A stretch of DNA of 64,000 nucleotides from Jacaranda mimosifolia (GCA_018894105.1 CM032122.1:36487404-36551403); one strand, 5' to 3'; positions 27,601 through 40,454 are shown, counted from the stretch's first letter. Translations and numbers: made by a program. Notes: a model not told the origin generated them from the letters alone.

Positions 27601-28418
27601 TCAGTAACATTGTCTTGATCCAGAGTTGCTTCTTGAACAATGTCGGTATAGAAAGCTGTTACTGATCATTGTCAATAGCAGCCGAAGAAATATTGACATA
27701 TTCTTCTTCAAAGACAAAATTTCTAATTCTTTCTCCTTGCGCAAACTTGACATGCTCAAAGAACTGGGCATTACCCATCTTGAAAATAAACTTAGTTGTG
27801 GGATCATAAAATTTGTAACCCCTGGATCTTTCAGAGTATCTAATGAAATAGCAACTGATAGTTTTGGAATCCAGCTCCTTTTCGTTTGGCCTATAAGGCC
27901 TTTCGTAGGCTGGACATCCTCAAATATGCAAATGAATTAAATTAGGCTTCTTGCTAGCTAAAGCTCATAAGGGGTCTTTTTAGTTGCCCTAGTTGGAACC
28001 CTATTGAATATATATACTGCAGTCTTTAATGCCTCTCCCTATAGTGATTCATGCAAGGTAGAATGACTAATCATACTCCTTACCATGCCTTTAAGCATTC
28101 TGTTTCGTCTTTCAACAACACCATTCATGGTGGGCAAACTCGGCATAATGTACTGTGGGACAATACCGCATTCCTCTGGGAATATCGTAAATGTTCCTGG
28201 ATGTGTTCACCTGATCCGTCATATCTGCCATAGTATTCGCCACCATGGTCAAATCTAATGCTTTTGGTTCTTTTGCTAAGTTGATTCTCAACTTCAGCTT
28301 TATAACTTTTGAATACATCCAGTAATTGTGATTTCTCATGAATGAGTGTGAAAAATTGTCTATGAACATTATGAAATATTGTTGACCGTTCCAAGAGGCC
28401 GTAGGGAATGGTCCACAA
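27601..28418 (-). pseudogene. Copia integrase core and C-terminal part, fragmented
   Basis: The frames at 28418-28112 contain the integrase core segment (FDHGGEYYGRYD, with the second catalytic Asp and nearby residues). The continuation near 28110-27950 corresponds to the region with the catalytic Glu but is disrupted by stops. Further copia integrase/RT linker sequence continues to about 27600. It cannot give a functional enzyme. Confidence 0.75.
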
Positions 28419-28446
28419 ATATTTGTGTGTATTAGTTTTAAGACGT

Positions 28447-29058
28447 CTAATTTCCTATTGGCACCAATCTCCTAACATTTGTTGTCCCCTTAATGCAATT
28501 CATACACATTTCAAAGCCTGCAAAATCAACGGGATCGAGAATACAGTCTGACATAAGTCTTTCAATTCTCTTTTTAGAGATATGACATAATCTCTTGTGC
28601 CACAACGAAGTTGAATTCTCACCAATTAATTTGCATTTTTTACCTATTATATTAAAATGCAAGGATTCATGGAATGAAGCAATCGTGTCAAGCAAATATA
28701 GATTAGCGTAACTTGATAAAGAACCGAAACCAACCAAATTTGAATTTTGAAAAGGACTAGATTTTCCATTTCCAATTGAACAACAATAACCAAACTTGTC
28801 CAATGCTGAAATAGAAATCAAATTCCATCTAAAAGATGGTACAACGAAAGTCTCAATCAAATCCAAATAAAAACTAGTTCTTAACAATAATCTAAATGTT
28901 CCAATTACTTCGACCTCCACTGTTCTGTCATCGCCAACGTAGATGTATCTTACACCATCATTAGGTTTTTGGCAATGTTGACATTTCTGCATAGACACAC
29001 TGATGTGAGTTGTTGCACCAGAATCTATCCACCATGTGTGTCTAGGTACCGAAGTCAA
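28447..29058 (-). pseudogene. Copia protease and GAG-pre-integrase region
   Basis: This 203-codon minus-strand frame starts with WWIDSGATTHIS, the copia aspartic protease active site (D-S-G). It continues through VPSFRWNLISISALDK to LWHKRLCHISKKRIERL and CMNCIKG, the HHCC zinc finger at the start of integrase. It is the longest intact segment of this polyprotein. Confidence 0.88.
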
Positions 29059-29065
29059 ATTAACC

Positions 29066-29947
29066 TCATAAAAACAAAGTTAAGAAATAGACCTTTCTTA
29101 GAATGCCAAGCTGCTTCTTCTTATGACCTGTAGCTCCACAGAAGTAACAAGCATCCTGAGTTGGTTCTTTATGATGTTTCTTCTGTGGTTTCGCATCCGC
29201 AGCTTCCTTATTTTTCTTTCTCTTACTGTCTTTCTTCTTGTCCTTTGAGGTGGAGGCTAAGTGAGCACTCTTTGTCTTCTCTTGCTTCAATTTCTCCTCT
29301 TCCTAAACACAGTGTGAGATGAGCTCATTAAGGGACCATGAGTCCTTTTGACAGTTATAGCTCACCTTGAACTAACTAAACTATGCTATAAGGGATATCA
29401 AAACCAAACCCAACTTGAATGATTTCAATTTTGAAGCAAGATGAGACATCTCCATAATGTACTCCCTTATGTTTTCTTTACCCTTGTACCTCATTGAGAT
29501 GAGCTTTTCTAAGATTGTACTAGTTTAAGTCTTTTCATTCTTAGCAAATCTCTTCTCAAGGTCCTCAAGGAAAGCCTTAGCCGTATCCACCTTATCAGAC
29601 ATAGTGCCCCTAGAAGCTTTTGGAATAGCGCTCTTGATGATCACGAGACTTATGTGATTAGACTTTTCCCACTTTTTCATCTCTCTCTTTTCATCTGATG
29701 TACTCATATTAGTGAAATCAGCGAGTTTAGCAACCTTCAATGCAAGGTCTAGGACCATGACTTCAAGAGTAATTAAGATACTTTCTTGCCATGCCTTAAA
29801 ATTTGTGCCATTTAGCATAGGAATTGAATTGATGCTAGCAATGGTATTAACAGCAGAAGCAAAAATTAAATAGAAAACAAAACAAATCAAATAAACAAAC
29901 TCACATAAGTACCAAAGCAAAAAACTAAAACAGAATAATAAATTCAA
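29066..29947 (-). pseudogene. Copia Gag, fragmented
   Basis: The N-terminal frame (29947-29525) contains SINSIPMLNGTNFKAWQESI and the helical part ending DLEKRFAKNEKT, typical of copia Gag. The real start is probably downstream of the hydrophobic first residues. 29524-29300 is broken by stops. The C-terminal frame (29290-29066) is lysine-rich and holds a zinc knuckle CYFCGATGHKKKQ whose final Cys is missing. Confidence 0.82.
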
Positions 29948-30520
29948 ATAAAGGTAAACCCCATCTCAAGATGTCGGGCACTCTATTAATATTTCATCTT
30001 TGGACAAAATATTAACTTGTAAGTGATATCTTAGTGCAGTAATCAAACACTGATAATAATGTAATATGTCAAATAATAAATTTTCCTTTGGGCTGATTTA
30101 TTACCCATATGTAAAACCAAATAATTGTCACGCGTTTATTACTAAAGTTGCACATGTAATTATGCTAAATATTAATCCTCCTTTGGGCAACCAACCATTT
30201 ACATTTTAAAATAAATTAATTTCCACAAGAGAGGTCACTTTGGCGACATGTTGCTTCAATTAATTTATTTCAAAATATATACAAATATACCAATATTTGA
30301 ATTAAAATCCCCCCCCCCCAAAAAAAAATCATCCCAAAAAGAATATTTGTCACAGTCAATGATGCTGTTAATAAGAACAATTAACATAATTTAGATTAAC
30401 CACATGCAAATCGAAAGAATTACAAGAGCAATTTTCATCCAAATAAGGAATGCGTATAACAGAAATAACACATACAAATGAATACATCATTGAATTAATA
30501 TATATATATATATATATATT
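29948..30520 (-). other. Copia 5' leader, gag-proximal half
   Basis: Non-coding AT-rich sequence upstream of gag with recurring CCTTTGGG words (30089, 30182) and a C(9)A(9) homopolymer block at about 30310-30328. The element's leader breaks off near the (AT)n tract at 30500-30520, where the inserted DNA begins. The other half of the leader lies next to the PBS at about 46850-47250. Confidence 0.5.
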
Positions 30521-31035
30521 ACTACATAATATAGGCGCCGAAGCACATGTGAACAAAGCATCTGGCGCGTGTGTTTTTTTTTGGCAAAACGGCATCGTTT
30601 TAGGTAAGGGTTGCTTTGTTCCTTTGTACTTTCTGCTTGGTTGGATGTTCTGGACTTTGTTGTTTTGTTAGTTTAGGTGTGGGCCCCCGAAATTGAGCAG
30701 AAGAAAGGTTCTTCTCTATGAGCTTTTTCCTTTTTTTTTTCTTTTCTTTTTATTTATTTGTGTGGTCCATGATTTTAGGCGGTGGGCCCCGCGCATGATT
30801 TGAGGTGGTGAGTCTATTATGTTTGCTGTCAATTCCTGGCATATAATAAGAAGCCAAGTCATGATTTGAAGTGGTGGATCTATTATGCTCTGCTGTCAAT
30901 TCTTGGCATATAATAATAAGTCAAGTTGATATGTTGATTACCACAGTTCGACCGCCATAAACCTTTTTACCTTCTTTATATCCCTTTTCTTTCTCTTTTT
31001 TCCGCCCAGTGTTAACATCAGGTGAAAAAGATAAA

Positions 31036-31050
31036 ATGAGCTCTCCTGAA
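31036..31050 (+). other. Possible first coding exon of the Helitron transcript
   Basis: ATGAGCTCTCCTGAA is followed at once by a strong donor (GTAAGTTTC). Pyrimidine-rich leader-like sequence and TATATCCC lie upstream (about 30970-31010). If real, it encodes MSSPE and splices into the N-terminal ORF near 32.7 kb. This is only a structural suggestion. Confidence 0.25.
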
Positions 31051-31216
31051 GTAAGTTTCATTTTAATTTGTTGTTCTTCTTCTTCTTTTATCTTTTTCTT
31101 CTTCTTCTTTTGTTGTTATATGTATATAAACACATGCACACGCATACCAACTTGTCAACAAATTTGTTAAACAAATTCATCCTCAAGTTTTTAGAACTTC
31201 TTAGTTCTTGGCTTCA

Positions 31217-31247
<31 letters not shown>

Positions 31248-32757
31248 GATTAATATGTTTAGGACATGTAATGATAGTAATAATTTCTAAGTATATAATA
31301 TTTTTGGTTTGGAAATAAGTAATTGTAATATTGTTGTTTTAGGTATAGGATAATATTTAAGTACTTTTGACATATAGTTAAGGAAGATAATATGTGTTAT
31401 TAAAATTAGTAATAATAATATGAAATTTATATTATGCTACTGTGTTGATTTAATTTTTTAAAAATAATTAAAATATTAAATGTTTATTTGTTTTATTATT
31501 AATAAAATTAAGGATGTATGTAATGTAGGTAAAGTAATTAATGGTATATTGCTTGATCATGCTATTCTGTAAACTTCATTTTTTATATTTATGTTTTACC
31601 TTTTGAATCATTAGTTTTTGGTGAATTAAATTTCATTGTAAGAGTTTAGAAGTTTATAAGTCTAAGTTAGAATAACATAAATTATATCATATTGTTGTTT
31701 CATTATTATAAGAATAGTTTTCAAATAGTTTAATTGAATTTAAGAGAAGTATAATGTTTTAAAATTTGGAACATATATACAACAGTTTGTAATGTATTTC
31801 AATATTTATTTTAAGTTGTAGTTAATAATTTCATGTTAAGTAGTGATATGTGAATTTCTATTAATGAATTAAGATATGTTAGGTTTTAGTAGTTATAGTT
31901 ATAATTATAGTAATATTAGTATTGCTTATTGTACTGTTGATTATGATAGATGTTGTTAAATGTTATTATATTTAATCACTATTATAACAATATTAGTTGT
32001 TTTAAATTATAAGGTAATTTTATTATGTTGTTATAAGAACAACATGTAAATCATTTAGATGCTTTTACTGAAAGTATAAAGTTATAGAAACTCGAATATG
32101 TAAGTAGTTGATTTTTACAATAGTAATTTTACCATTTAAGTAACTATATAAATAAATTTATTAATTATATTTAAAGTAATAAATAGTTGGATCTACGTTA
32201 ATTGAGAAAATGACAATTATATTTAAAGTGTTTGTGATCTTTTGTTGAATTTTAGCTGGCTTACAAAGAATTTTTTTTTCATGTGTTTCGTTTAGTTGTC
32301 TATTAAAGTGTGATTAATTTGTTTCTTTAGCTTTTTAAATATAGTCAATTACAATTGTGAACTAAAATATTGAACTATTTGTGACAATTTTTCCGTTGCA
32401 GTTTGCTATTTTAGTAGGTACTTGTTGCAACTCTTGAATTTTAAAGTCTGGTATGTATTTTTCTTAATGTTTTATTTTGTCGTGATTAAAGCAAGTCTAT
32501 TATCATTTATATAAATGTGTGATATTTTAAAGTTATTTAGTATTCTGTATAAGTAGTGCAATTTTTGTATTAAATTTAAGTTTTTAAATTTATTGTAAAC
32601 TACTATGAACATAATCATTGTATCTTGTTTTTTTGCTTCATTTCTTGTTGTTTAGGAATTTATTTTGTGATTGTTATATAAAATTGTTCTTTAGTACCTT
32701 CAGAATATATAATGTATTTCTCATATGTTCTTATTTAAAACTTATTAATACTTAACT
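31051..32757 (+). other. Very AT-rich non-coding part of the Helitron
   Basis: About 1.7 kb with no supportable ORF. It includes TTC-rich tracts near 31075-31110 and an (AC)n-(AT)n microsatellite at about 31217-31246. It may be intronic or leader DNA of the Helitron gene. Confidence 0.45.
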
Positions 32758-32787
32758 ATGGATCAATCTAAAGAGAAAAAAAGAAAG

Positions 32788-32792
32788 CATAG
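32788..32792. repeat. Target-site duplication CATAG (left of solo LTR)
   Basis: CATAG at 32788-32792 exactly matches CATAG at 35692-35696 on the other side of the LTR. Confidence 0.92.
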
Positions 32793-33504
32793 TGTAGCGC
32801 CCCTACTCGGGATAACACCTAAGTTGAGGCACCATTCTGATTCAGACTTAAATCTCATACATGATTCTAACAATAGGCCCATCAGAAAAAAATTTCCAAA
32901 AATTTCAAGGATAACAACAAGCTTCAACCAAAGCACGTCTTACAAAGGTACGAGTTTCAAACCATCACAAGTTCATCATTCATCAATTCATACCTATTAC
33001 AATTCATCAGTTCAAGTCGAACATCTCACAACATCTCCAAGTTCTTACTAAACATAAAAGTGTTCCATACACAAGTTTAAGCACCTATTCTATTACAAAA
33101 CATATTTACATCCTTCCAAGCTTGAAGTACAAGATCATCACCAAAACCTTTCTGAAAATGTCGAGAGATATTAGGGGTAAGTCCAAAGACTTAGTGAGGA
33201 GTAACTTACGAATAATAGAAGACATCTATCGAGGAAGGTTCAACTCAACAGATCATCAAATAATTATACAGAACATGACAGATTCAGAATCAAACAGTAA
33301 ACATAGCAAAACAGGAAACGCTCCTTATTGCTTCAAGAAAAAATTCAGATAGGCAAAACAAACCCAAAGCATATGCATTCCAAGAAAACTACAGACGTGC
33401 ATTGCAAAATCACCTTATTCCAGTTAGACAAATAATTTACCTAAGCGTAACAACTTGGTATATGGTGGATGCCCATACGAGCCATATAGTGCACCGTTGA
33501 TACC

Positions 33505-33705
33505 TAGGGGAGAGTCCCTAGCGTACCACTGACACTCAGGGGAAAGTCCCTAGCGTATCGTTGACACCGAGGGGAAAGTCCCTAGCTGCTTTATATAACC
33601 AAACATTTCGCCCGAATTGGCCCTTGGCTCACATTTTCTCCATACACATAACAGAATTCACAATCATTTATGCAGATGCCTAGGGAAAAGTCCCTAGCGC
33701 ACCGC
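33505..33705 (+). repeat. Short repeats GGGGAAAGTCCCTAGC inside the solo LTR
   Basis: A word close to AGGGGAAAGTCCCTAGCGTA occurs at about 33508, 33538 and 33569 (spacing about 30 bp) and once more near 33680. Each copy contains the small palindromic arm GGGA..TCCC. They may be protein-binding repeats within the LTR promoter region. Confidence 0.7.
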
Positions 33706-34729
33706 CGGTTCCCAAAACAGAACAGAATAGAATAGAACAAAAACGCCGTCAAGGCAACGTGATAGCAACTAACAGGTTCAGATAAGCCAACATGGCCAAA
33801 TAAAGCTGTACAGATTAACAAATATGTTGGCGAGGCAACAGAGAACGGTGCAGATCAGTATATATACAAGACAAACAGACAGACAACTGAGATACAGATA
33901 ATAGATAAGGTTCTGGGTGCCAGCACAGACAGAAACAGAATCAATATCAACGATAACCCTCACAGGGGTGTTCAAATCAGATAACAGATAGCAAATCAGA
34001 ATTCCAATACATTTCAGATTTCAAACAAATAGAGTACGGTACTGAAACAGAAAACCCACACAGGGGCTTATCACAAATAACAGATAATTAGGAAAAGGTA
34101 CCAGATTGGCAGACCTTTACCACTTGTAGTTACAACAAAACAACCACAACCCGCAAACTACTAGTCGACAAGACCCACTTCTTCGTCACCAAGTCAAAAG
34201 AATATTTCCAAAGTCAAATTCCTATTCGACTCTAGTAACCTTCTAGAATTGTACCATAAGTATTCTAACATTACTAGCTTATAAATCAACATGGTGATAT
34301 AGGCTCATCGGTAGTATCTACACAAGTATTCTAATATATCGATTATTCTAGAATTTATCAAGACATTCTATATCGGTCCCATAAATATCATGATATCCCA
34401 TTCTTAACTACAAAAACGTATCATATCATTATCCTAATCAATCCACACCAAATAGTCCAAATTCTACAATTAATTATTCTTAGTCAAATGCCACTTAGTC
34501 TCATTACATAATTCTTAATACTATTATTAAATCCGAATTTTTGGCATGTTGCATGATGTGTCTGGATCCACAATCAATATTCCTTGCATGGAAATCTTGC
34601 ATTTACACCTCTATATGTACATATCACTTATCCATTTCATCAATCTTGGCATGCAATACAAAGTCTCCAAGGTAAAACATACTATATATATATATATACA
34701 TATATATCAAATACAACCAAATAAAGCAA

Positions 34730-35370
34730 AGTTTGCCACTGGAGTTCCGAAACCACAAACCGATGACACAGGTGCGTTCGTTGCATCGAGGAGGTGAAAC
34801 TGCCTCTCCGCCGTCCGCCAGAAAATTTCAACGCCACCACCAATCTACTCCTTTCGAGCTCCTGAATCTAATGCTGCCTTCGGTTTCAAGTTCCGCAGCC
34901 TATATCTCCGTTAACGGAGCTCAACAGCCCAAAATCTTCATTTCCTCCGCCGTGCTCCGATCTCCGTTTCTCGTCGTCTTCGCCGCGCCAAACCCATATG
35001 CAACACCGTATTCTGCTTCTCCACGCCGAGGGCTACCCAAACCACCCCTCAAAAGTCCAAATCGTCGTTGGAAATACCAAACCCACTTGGCCGCCGTGGA
35101 AAGGTTCTTGGTCTCTCACTTTCGCAGTGGCTCGCCGGGGTTTCAGTCGTGCATGTGTGGAGAAAGGTGGTCAGAAGGTGGAGAAGAGTTGTTTGAAGGT
35201 GTTAGTTTGGTGGTTGGTGGTCGCCGGTGAGAGGGTCATTGGGGGGAATGGTGCTCGCGGGAGAAGGAGAAAAGGAAGAAGAAAGGAAAAGAAAAAGAAG
35301 GAAAAAGAAAGGAAAGAGAATGAGGAAAACAATCTGCTGCCCTTTTTTTTTTTTTTTTTGTTTTAAAATT
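34730..35370 (-). other. GC-richer segment of the solo LTR with open frames in several phases
   Basis: Several frames are open here on the plus strand (up to 165 codons: 34733-35230). This reflects locally higher GC, CT/GA-rich composition and a GAAAAGG-rich tract, not codon bias or a domain. Sequence like this is common in the R/U5 part of long chromovirus LTRs, so I do not call a gene. Confidence 0.55.
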
Positions 35371-36984
35371 TTATTTTTCATTTATTGCAATTTAGTCCTC
35401 CAAATTCCAATTAGCCCCAATTAGACCCTATAATTTTTAAAATTACAATTTAAACCTTGTTGACCAAGACCCTCACATGCAAACCCCATCATTTTCAAAA
35501 AATGTTCAAGTTTTAATAAATTTCAAATTGACCCCAAACTTTTAAAATTTCTAAAATTAAAGTTTTCTTATTAACAAATTGACCACCAAAATTAAATAAA
35601 ATAATAATTTAGCAACTATAACATAAAAATCACGAAATTTAAATATATTAAAATTAAATTCTATAAATTATGAAATTTTTGGGGTGTTACACATAGAGAA
35701 AGAGCGAAGCAACTTTATCATAATATGTTTGTTGAAAAAAAGGAAAAATTACTTGAGTGTAGTAGAAAACAATATTCAAAACGTGTTAAAAAGCTTAAGG
35801 CTTAAATGAATTCTTCAAATAATGTTGAATGTCCAGCAACTCAAGTTAATACTACAACTAATTGCTCTAACAAATCTTTTCAATTTTATCAAAGTGCATT
35901 TCAATGTCATAATCTGCGTAGAGAATTTATAAATGCTTATCCATTACAAGGCAGTGAATCCAATGAAAGTCCTTCTGGTTGTTTTAGTTCTTTTACTATT
36001 CCAGTCATTTTAATCGTTTGCTTTTAGTTCCAACAACTCCTTGGATATTACCATCAACACCACCCTGTCAATATTGCAATGCTCAGAGGTTCGCTCATGA
36101 GCCTCCTTCCTTTTGTTGTGCAAATGATGAAGTGTCTTTGGCACCTCTTTCTTCTAATCCAATTTTGCAGCATCTTTTTGCTTATGACACTTCTAACATT
36201 GGAAATAGATTCAGGCGAAGAGTTCGTACATATAATAATAAACTAGCTCTTACATCTATTGAAATGAAAACTTATACAAATTATTGTTTGAGTAATCAAT
36301 GTATATATACTTTAAAAGTAAATGATCAAGTTTCTCATAAATTAGAAGTTTTTAATAATAGTGTTGAGCTCCCAAGATGCCTTCAGTTATTTTTCTTAGA
36401 CACAGCTGAGGATATATGGATAAATACTCTAAAAAAATATGATCTTGAAGCTGATATTCTTTATTTGCTACTTAAAGTTTTAGCAAATAATCCATATTTT
36501 CAAATTTTCAAAAGGCTGCGTTCTTAGGATAATTTGGAAATTTTTCGAGTTATGTTGCATGCTCATCCTCAATTGAAACAAAAAACACATAATATACCTA
36601 CAATTGAACAAATTGCTAGAATTTGGGATGAAACTACTAATGAACCTAAAGATATGAATCGCAATATTAAAGTATATGGCTTAGATAATTCAAGCCATAC
36701 AATCTTGTATCATTACGGTTGTTATGATCCTCTATAATATCTTTTACTTTTTTCGTTTGGGGAACCTGGCCGGCATGCTAATATTGAACGTTCTTCTTTA
36801 TCTACAAATATAAGAAAAGAATGCAGAGGACAAAACATCGTGTTTCCATCAACAAAACAGCCAACATTTGATGTGGTGGAAATTGAAAATGAAGGTGTAT
36901 TGCATTCGAATTAAATAACTCAAATACATTTTAAAACAACAAATTTATTTAGAATATTATACTAATATTCATATCATTTTTGCA

Positions 36985-38480
36985 GTTCACCTTTGAAATA
37001 AAAACAAGAAGACAAATGTCTCTTGTCATGAATATACTGTTTATAGGTGCCAAATCAATGGAAATCATTTTAACTGTATACTTCATTCGGGGAGATTAAG
37101 ACAACTATATAGCATAGATTCATATATAAAAATCAAAACACAACGTTTGGATTTTTATAGAATGGAACATCAACAATTTGATGCAGGAACTGAAAGTTTA
37201 CAAAGGATAGTTGATTCTCTAGGATTTGATGGTCTGGATGATCCAACAAAAATAGGTCGGCGTATTTTGTTGCCTTCATCTTTCATTGGAAGACCAAGAG
37301 ATATAATGAAGAGGTATGTCAATGCAATGGCTTTAGTTCAAAAGTATGGTAATCCTGACTTGTTTATTACAATGACATACAATCCAAATTGGAAGGAAAT
37401 TAAAGATCAACTTCTACCAGTTGAAGAGCCAAATGATCGACCTGATTTAGTTGCTCGTGTTTTTTTATCTAAGCTTGAAGAATTCAAAGAAAAAGTGATA
37501 AAAAAGAAATTATTTGGGGAAGTTGCTGCTTTTGTCTATGTTGTTGAGTATCAGAAGCGAGGTCTCCCACATGCTCATTGAATTATTATTTTGAAAGAGC
37601 TACATAAGCTAACAAGTCCAGAATTATATGATAATATTATAAGTGCAGAGATTCCTAATGGAACTAATTCAATGTTGCGTTCTTATTTAATAACTCATAT
37701 GTTGCATGGTCCTTCTGGTGCAAGCAATCCAAAAAATATTTGTATGAAAGATGGATAATGTGAAAATAAGTATCCTAAAGATTTTTGTAAAGTTACTACT
37801 CATGGTAAATATGCTTATCCTAATTATAGAAGACGAAACGATGGAAAAAAAATTCTTGTGCGTAATGCTTATTTAGATAACAGATATGTTCCCTATTGTC
37901 CTTACTTATTAGCTAAATTCAATTGTCATATAAATGTGAAGGTATGTTCTGATTTTAAACTTGTTAAGTATCTTTATAAATATATATATAAATATAAAGG
38001 ACATGATAGGATATATTATAATATAGTAAATGATTCTTTTACTAATAATATTGATGAAATAAAAGAGTTTCAAAAAGGTCATTGGATTTGTGCTATTGAA
38101 GCTTATTGGCGAATTTATAGTTCTGATATTACACAAATATAACCTCCAGTTATTATTTTGCCTGTACATTTACCTAATGGACAATATGTTTGTTTTGGTA
38201 AGAAAAAATCTTTAAATGAAATTCTTTCAAATCCATTTATTGGAAAAACAATGTTGATTGAATTTTTTTTGGATGAATGGAAATGATCCTATTGCTAAAA
38301 AATTGAATTTGTTATATAAAGATTTTTCGGAGTATTTTGTTTGGGAGCAAAAGTATCGAAAATGAAAACTTCGAAAACGTCAAATTGTTGTTGGTATAGT
38401 AGCAATTGTCGATCCTTCTGAAGGTGAGTGGTACTTTTTGAAAGTTCTTTTATCAAATGTAAAAGCTCCTAAATCATTTG
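36985..38480 (+). pseudogene. Helitron Rep (HUH endonuclease) domain, broken
   Basis: Replication-initiator domain of rolling-circle transposition. Visible parts are LHSGRLRQLYSIDSYIKIK, then FITMTYNPNWKEI (37365-37400), the two-His metal motif GLPHAH (about 37560-37578) and the double-Tyr region VKYLYKYIYKYKGHD (about 37960-38010). A TGA directly after the HUH motif (37579-37581), another stop near 37756, and frameshifts near 38270-38360 break it. Family knowledge: the first Tyr nicks DNA and the HUH motif binds the metal. Motif residues themselves are preserved. Confidence 0.85.
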
Positions 38481-38495
38481 AAGACCTTTTAACTG

Positions 38496-40349
38496 TTGGG
38501 AATGAACAAAATATTACTTTCGAGAACCTGCACTTCATTGAGGTTTATTGAATTTGATATTTATGTTGAACAATGTTTAGAAAAAGCTTCACAGTTCCAA
38601 ATGCCTCAAACATTACGAAAACTCTTTGCTATTCTTTTAGTACATAATTCACCACCAAAACCTGAAGAACTTTTTGAAAAATTCTTTTTTTCTCCTTCAG
38701 ATGATTATAGAAGAAAAAGTCATTTTACTAAATCAAAAATTGAAGATAAAACACTAAAAAGTACAGATGAATTTCTTACATCAATGGGTAAGTCTATTCA
38801 TGATTATTCTTTGGTCATTATTTCCAAAGTTTAACTAAAGAAGAAAGGTTTACAAAAGAATTAGCTTATGAAAGAAGTCTTATTCCATCTGCTGATGATT
38901 TGTTATGTATAAAAAGACTTAATCAAATGTAAAAAAAGGCTTTTGTTGCTATAACTAATAAAATTAATTTTAATCAACTAGGAGCATTTTTTATAAACGG
39001 TCCAGGAGGAACAGGGAAAATATTTTTGTACAGAGCGCTACTTGCATACATTAGATTTAGAGGTCTAATAGCTTTAGTTGTTGCAACTTCTGAGGTTGCT
39101 GCTTCTTTTTTACCAGGAGGTCGACAACACATTCTAGATTTAAATTACCTATTGAAATTGAAAAAAAAAAAATGATGCAAAACTTAGCAAACAATCAAAC
39201 CTTGCGAAAATGATTCTAACTGCAAAATTGATTATTTGGGATGAAGGTTCAATGGCCAATAAAAAAGTTATTGAAGCATTTAATAGACTTTTGCAAGATA
39301 TTATTGATGAAAAAGATATTTTGTTTGGTGGAAAAGTTGTTGTTTTTGGAGGAAACTTTAGACAAATACTACCTATTATACGTCATTGTAGTAAACATCA
39401 TATGATAAATGCAAGTTTTGTTTCATCCAATATTTGGCCACAACTTATTAAAATAAAGCTCCAAGAAAATGTAAGAGCAAAAGATGATCCATTATTTACA
39501 TCTTTGCTAAGAATAGGTGATGGTGTTGAACCTTTTTTGTTTGAAGACAATATTTTTATTCCAAATGATATATTTTTTCCATACAAAAATCGAGCATAAT
39601 CTATAAAAGATTTGATTAATTATGTTTTCCCTTGTATAAATTCTTATTTATATGAGCCTTATGATTTAATAAACAGAATAATTCTCACTCCAAAAAATGA
39701 TTGCATGATAGAGATAAACAACTTATTTATTGATAAACTTCCTGATGAACGGAAGGAATATATTAGTTATAATAAAACTTCAAATTCACAAGATCAAGGA
39801 CAATATGAAGACTTTTTTTGCTCAATTATTTCCAGTAGCTTACCTCCACATAAGTTAGTATAGAAAAATTTTTTCCCTATAATGTTATTACGAAATTTAA
39901 ATCTTGTAGAAGGACTTTACAATGGAACGAGGTTAATTTGTTGTAGATTAGGTGAAAACTTTATTGAAGCTACAATAGCAACTAGAGATCATAAAGGCAA
40001 ATTAGTTTTTATTCCTCGAATTTCTTTAGAATGTATAGATGAAGAAAAATGCCCAACACCATTTAAAAGATTTCAATTTCCTGTTAAGCCATGTTTTGCT
40101 ATGACAATTAATAAAGCTCAAGGTCAAACGCTTGATTATATAGAAGTATATTTATCACAACCTGTTTTCTCACACGGTCAACTATATGTTGCACTATCTC
40201 ACACTAAAAAAGCGTCTTCTGTTAAAGTATTGATTGAACCAACATTTACTGACGGAGAATGCCAGCAGTTCACTAAAAATATAGTGTATCAAGAAATCTT
40301 ATCTTTCTATATGTTTATGAAATATTGTATTACTTTAAATGCTATTTAA
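38496..40349 (+). pseudogene. Helitron Pif1-like helicase, broken
   Basis: Superfamily 1 helicase domain fused C-terminally to Rep in Helitrons. Motif I appears as NGPGGTGKI (about 38998-39024), with Ile where a Thr usually follows the Lys. Motif II is LIIWDEGSM (39228-39255), and GGNFRQILPI follows near 39350. The C-terminal motifs QENVRA, FAMTINKAQGQTL (about 40096-40135) and YVALSHTKK complete the domain. It is interrupted by stops near 38834, 38931, 39597 and 39861 and by frameshifts near 39130-39170. The region 38496-38834 corresponds to the Rep-helicase linker. Confidence 0.85.
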
Positions 40350-40454
40350 ATTTATTTATAAGGATATAGATTAATATATAGTACATTTACCTTTAAGTCA
40401 TAAAAATATATTTAATACTCATATTTTTTCTTTCAAGTGCACCTTTTGAATATG

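Larger units (their letters stand above)
32793..35691 (-). mobile_element. Solo LTR of a gypsy (chromovirus/Tekay-like) element, 2.9 kb
   Basis: In plus orientation the element starts TGTAGCGCCCC and ends GGGGTGTTACA. Read on the minus strand it starts TGTAACACCCCAAAAATTTC, a common start of long chromovirus LTRs. It is flanked by exact CATAG duplications and has no gag or pol between, so it is a solo LTR left by LTR-LTR recombination, or a non-autonomous relative. It interrupts the Helitron N-terminal ORF and is therefore younger. Internally it has repeated AGGGGAAAGTCCCTAGCG blocks near 33508-33700. Confidence 0.85.
32758..36926 (+). pseudogene. Helitron N-terminal ORF split by a solo LTR
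   Basis: The frame begins at 32758 (MDQSKEKKRKH, lysine-rich) and is cut at the CATAG duplication at 32788. After the 2.9-kb LTR it resumes in frame at 35697 with a basic segment (KQLYHNM, then KQYSKRVKKLK) and stops at TAA 35803. Further frames run 35806-36027, 36018-36527 (QYCNAQRFAHEPPSFCCAND, RTYNNKLALTSI) and 36534-36737 (NIPTIEQIARIWDE, HYGCYDPL), ending with FGEPGRHANI. This is the conserved region upstream of Rep in plant Helitrons, including its CX2C-rich part. A GT-AG intron (36891-36985) probably follows. Confidence 0.75.

Noticed and set aside
34733..35366. Overlapping plus-strand ORFs up to 165 codons
   Set aside because: They lie inside a solo LTR, are open in several phases at once, have biased low-complexity composition and show no domain, so they are treated as LTR sequence.
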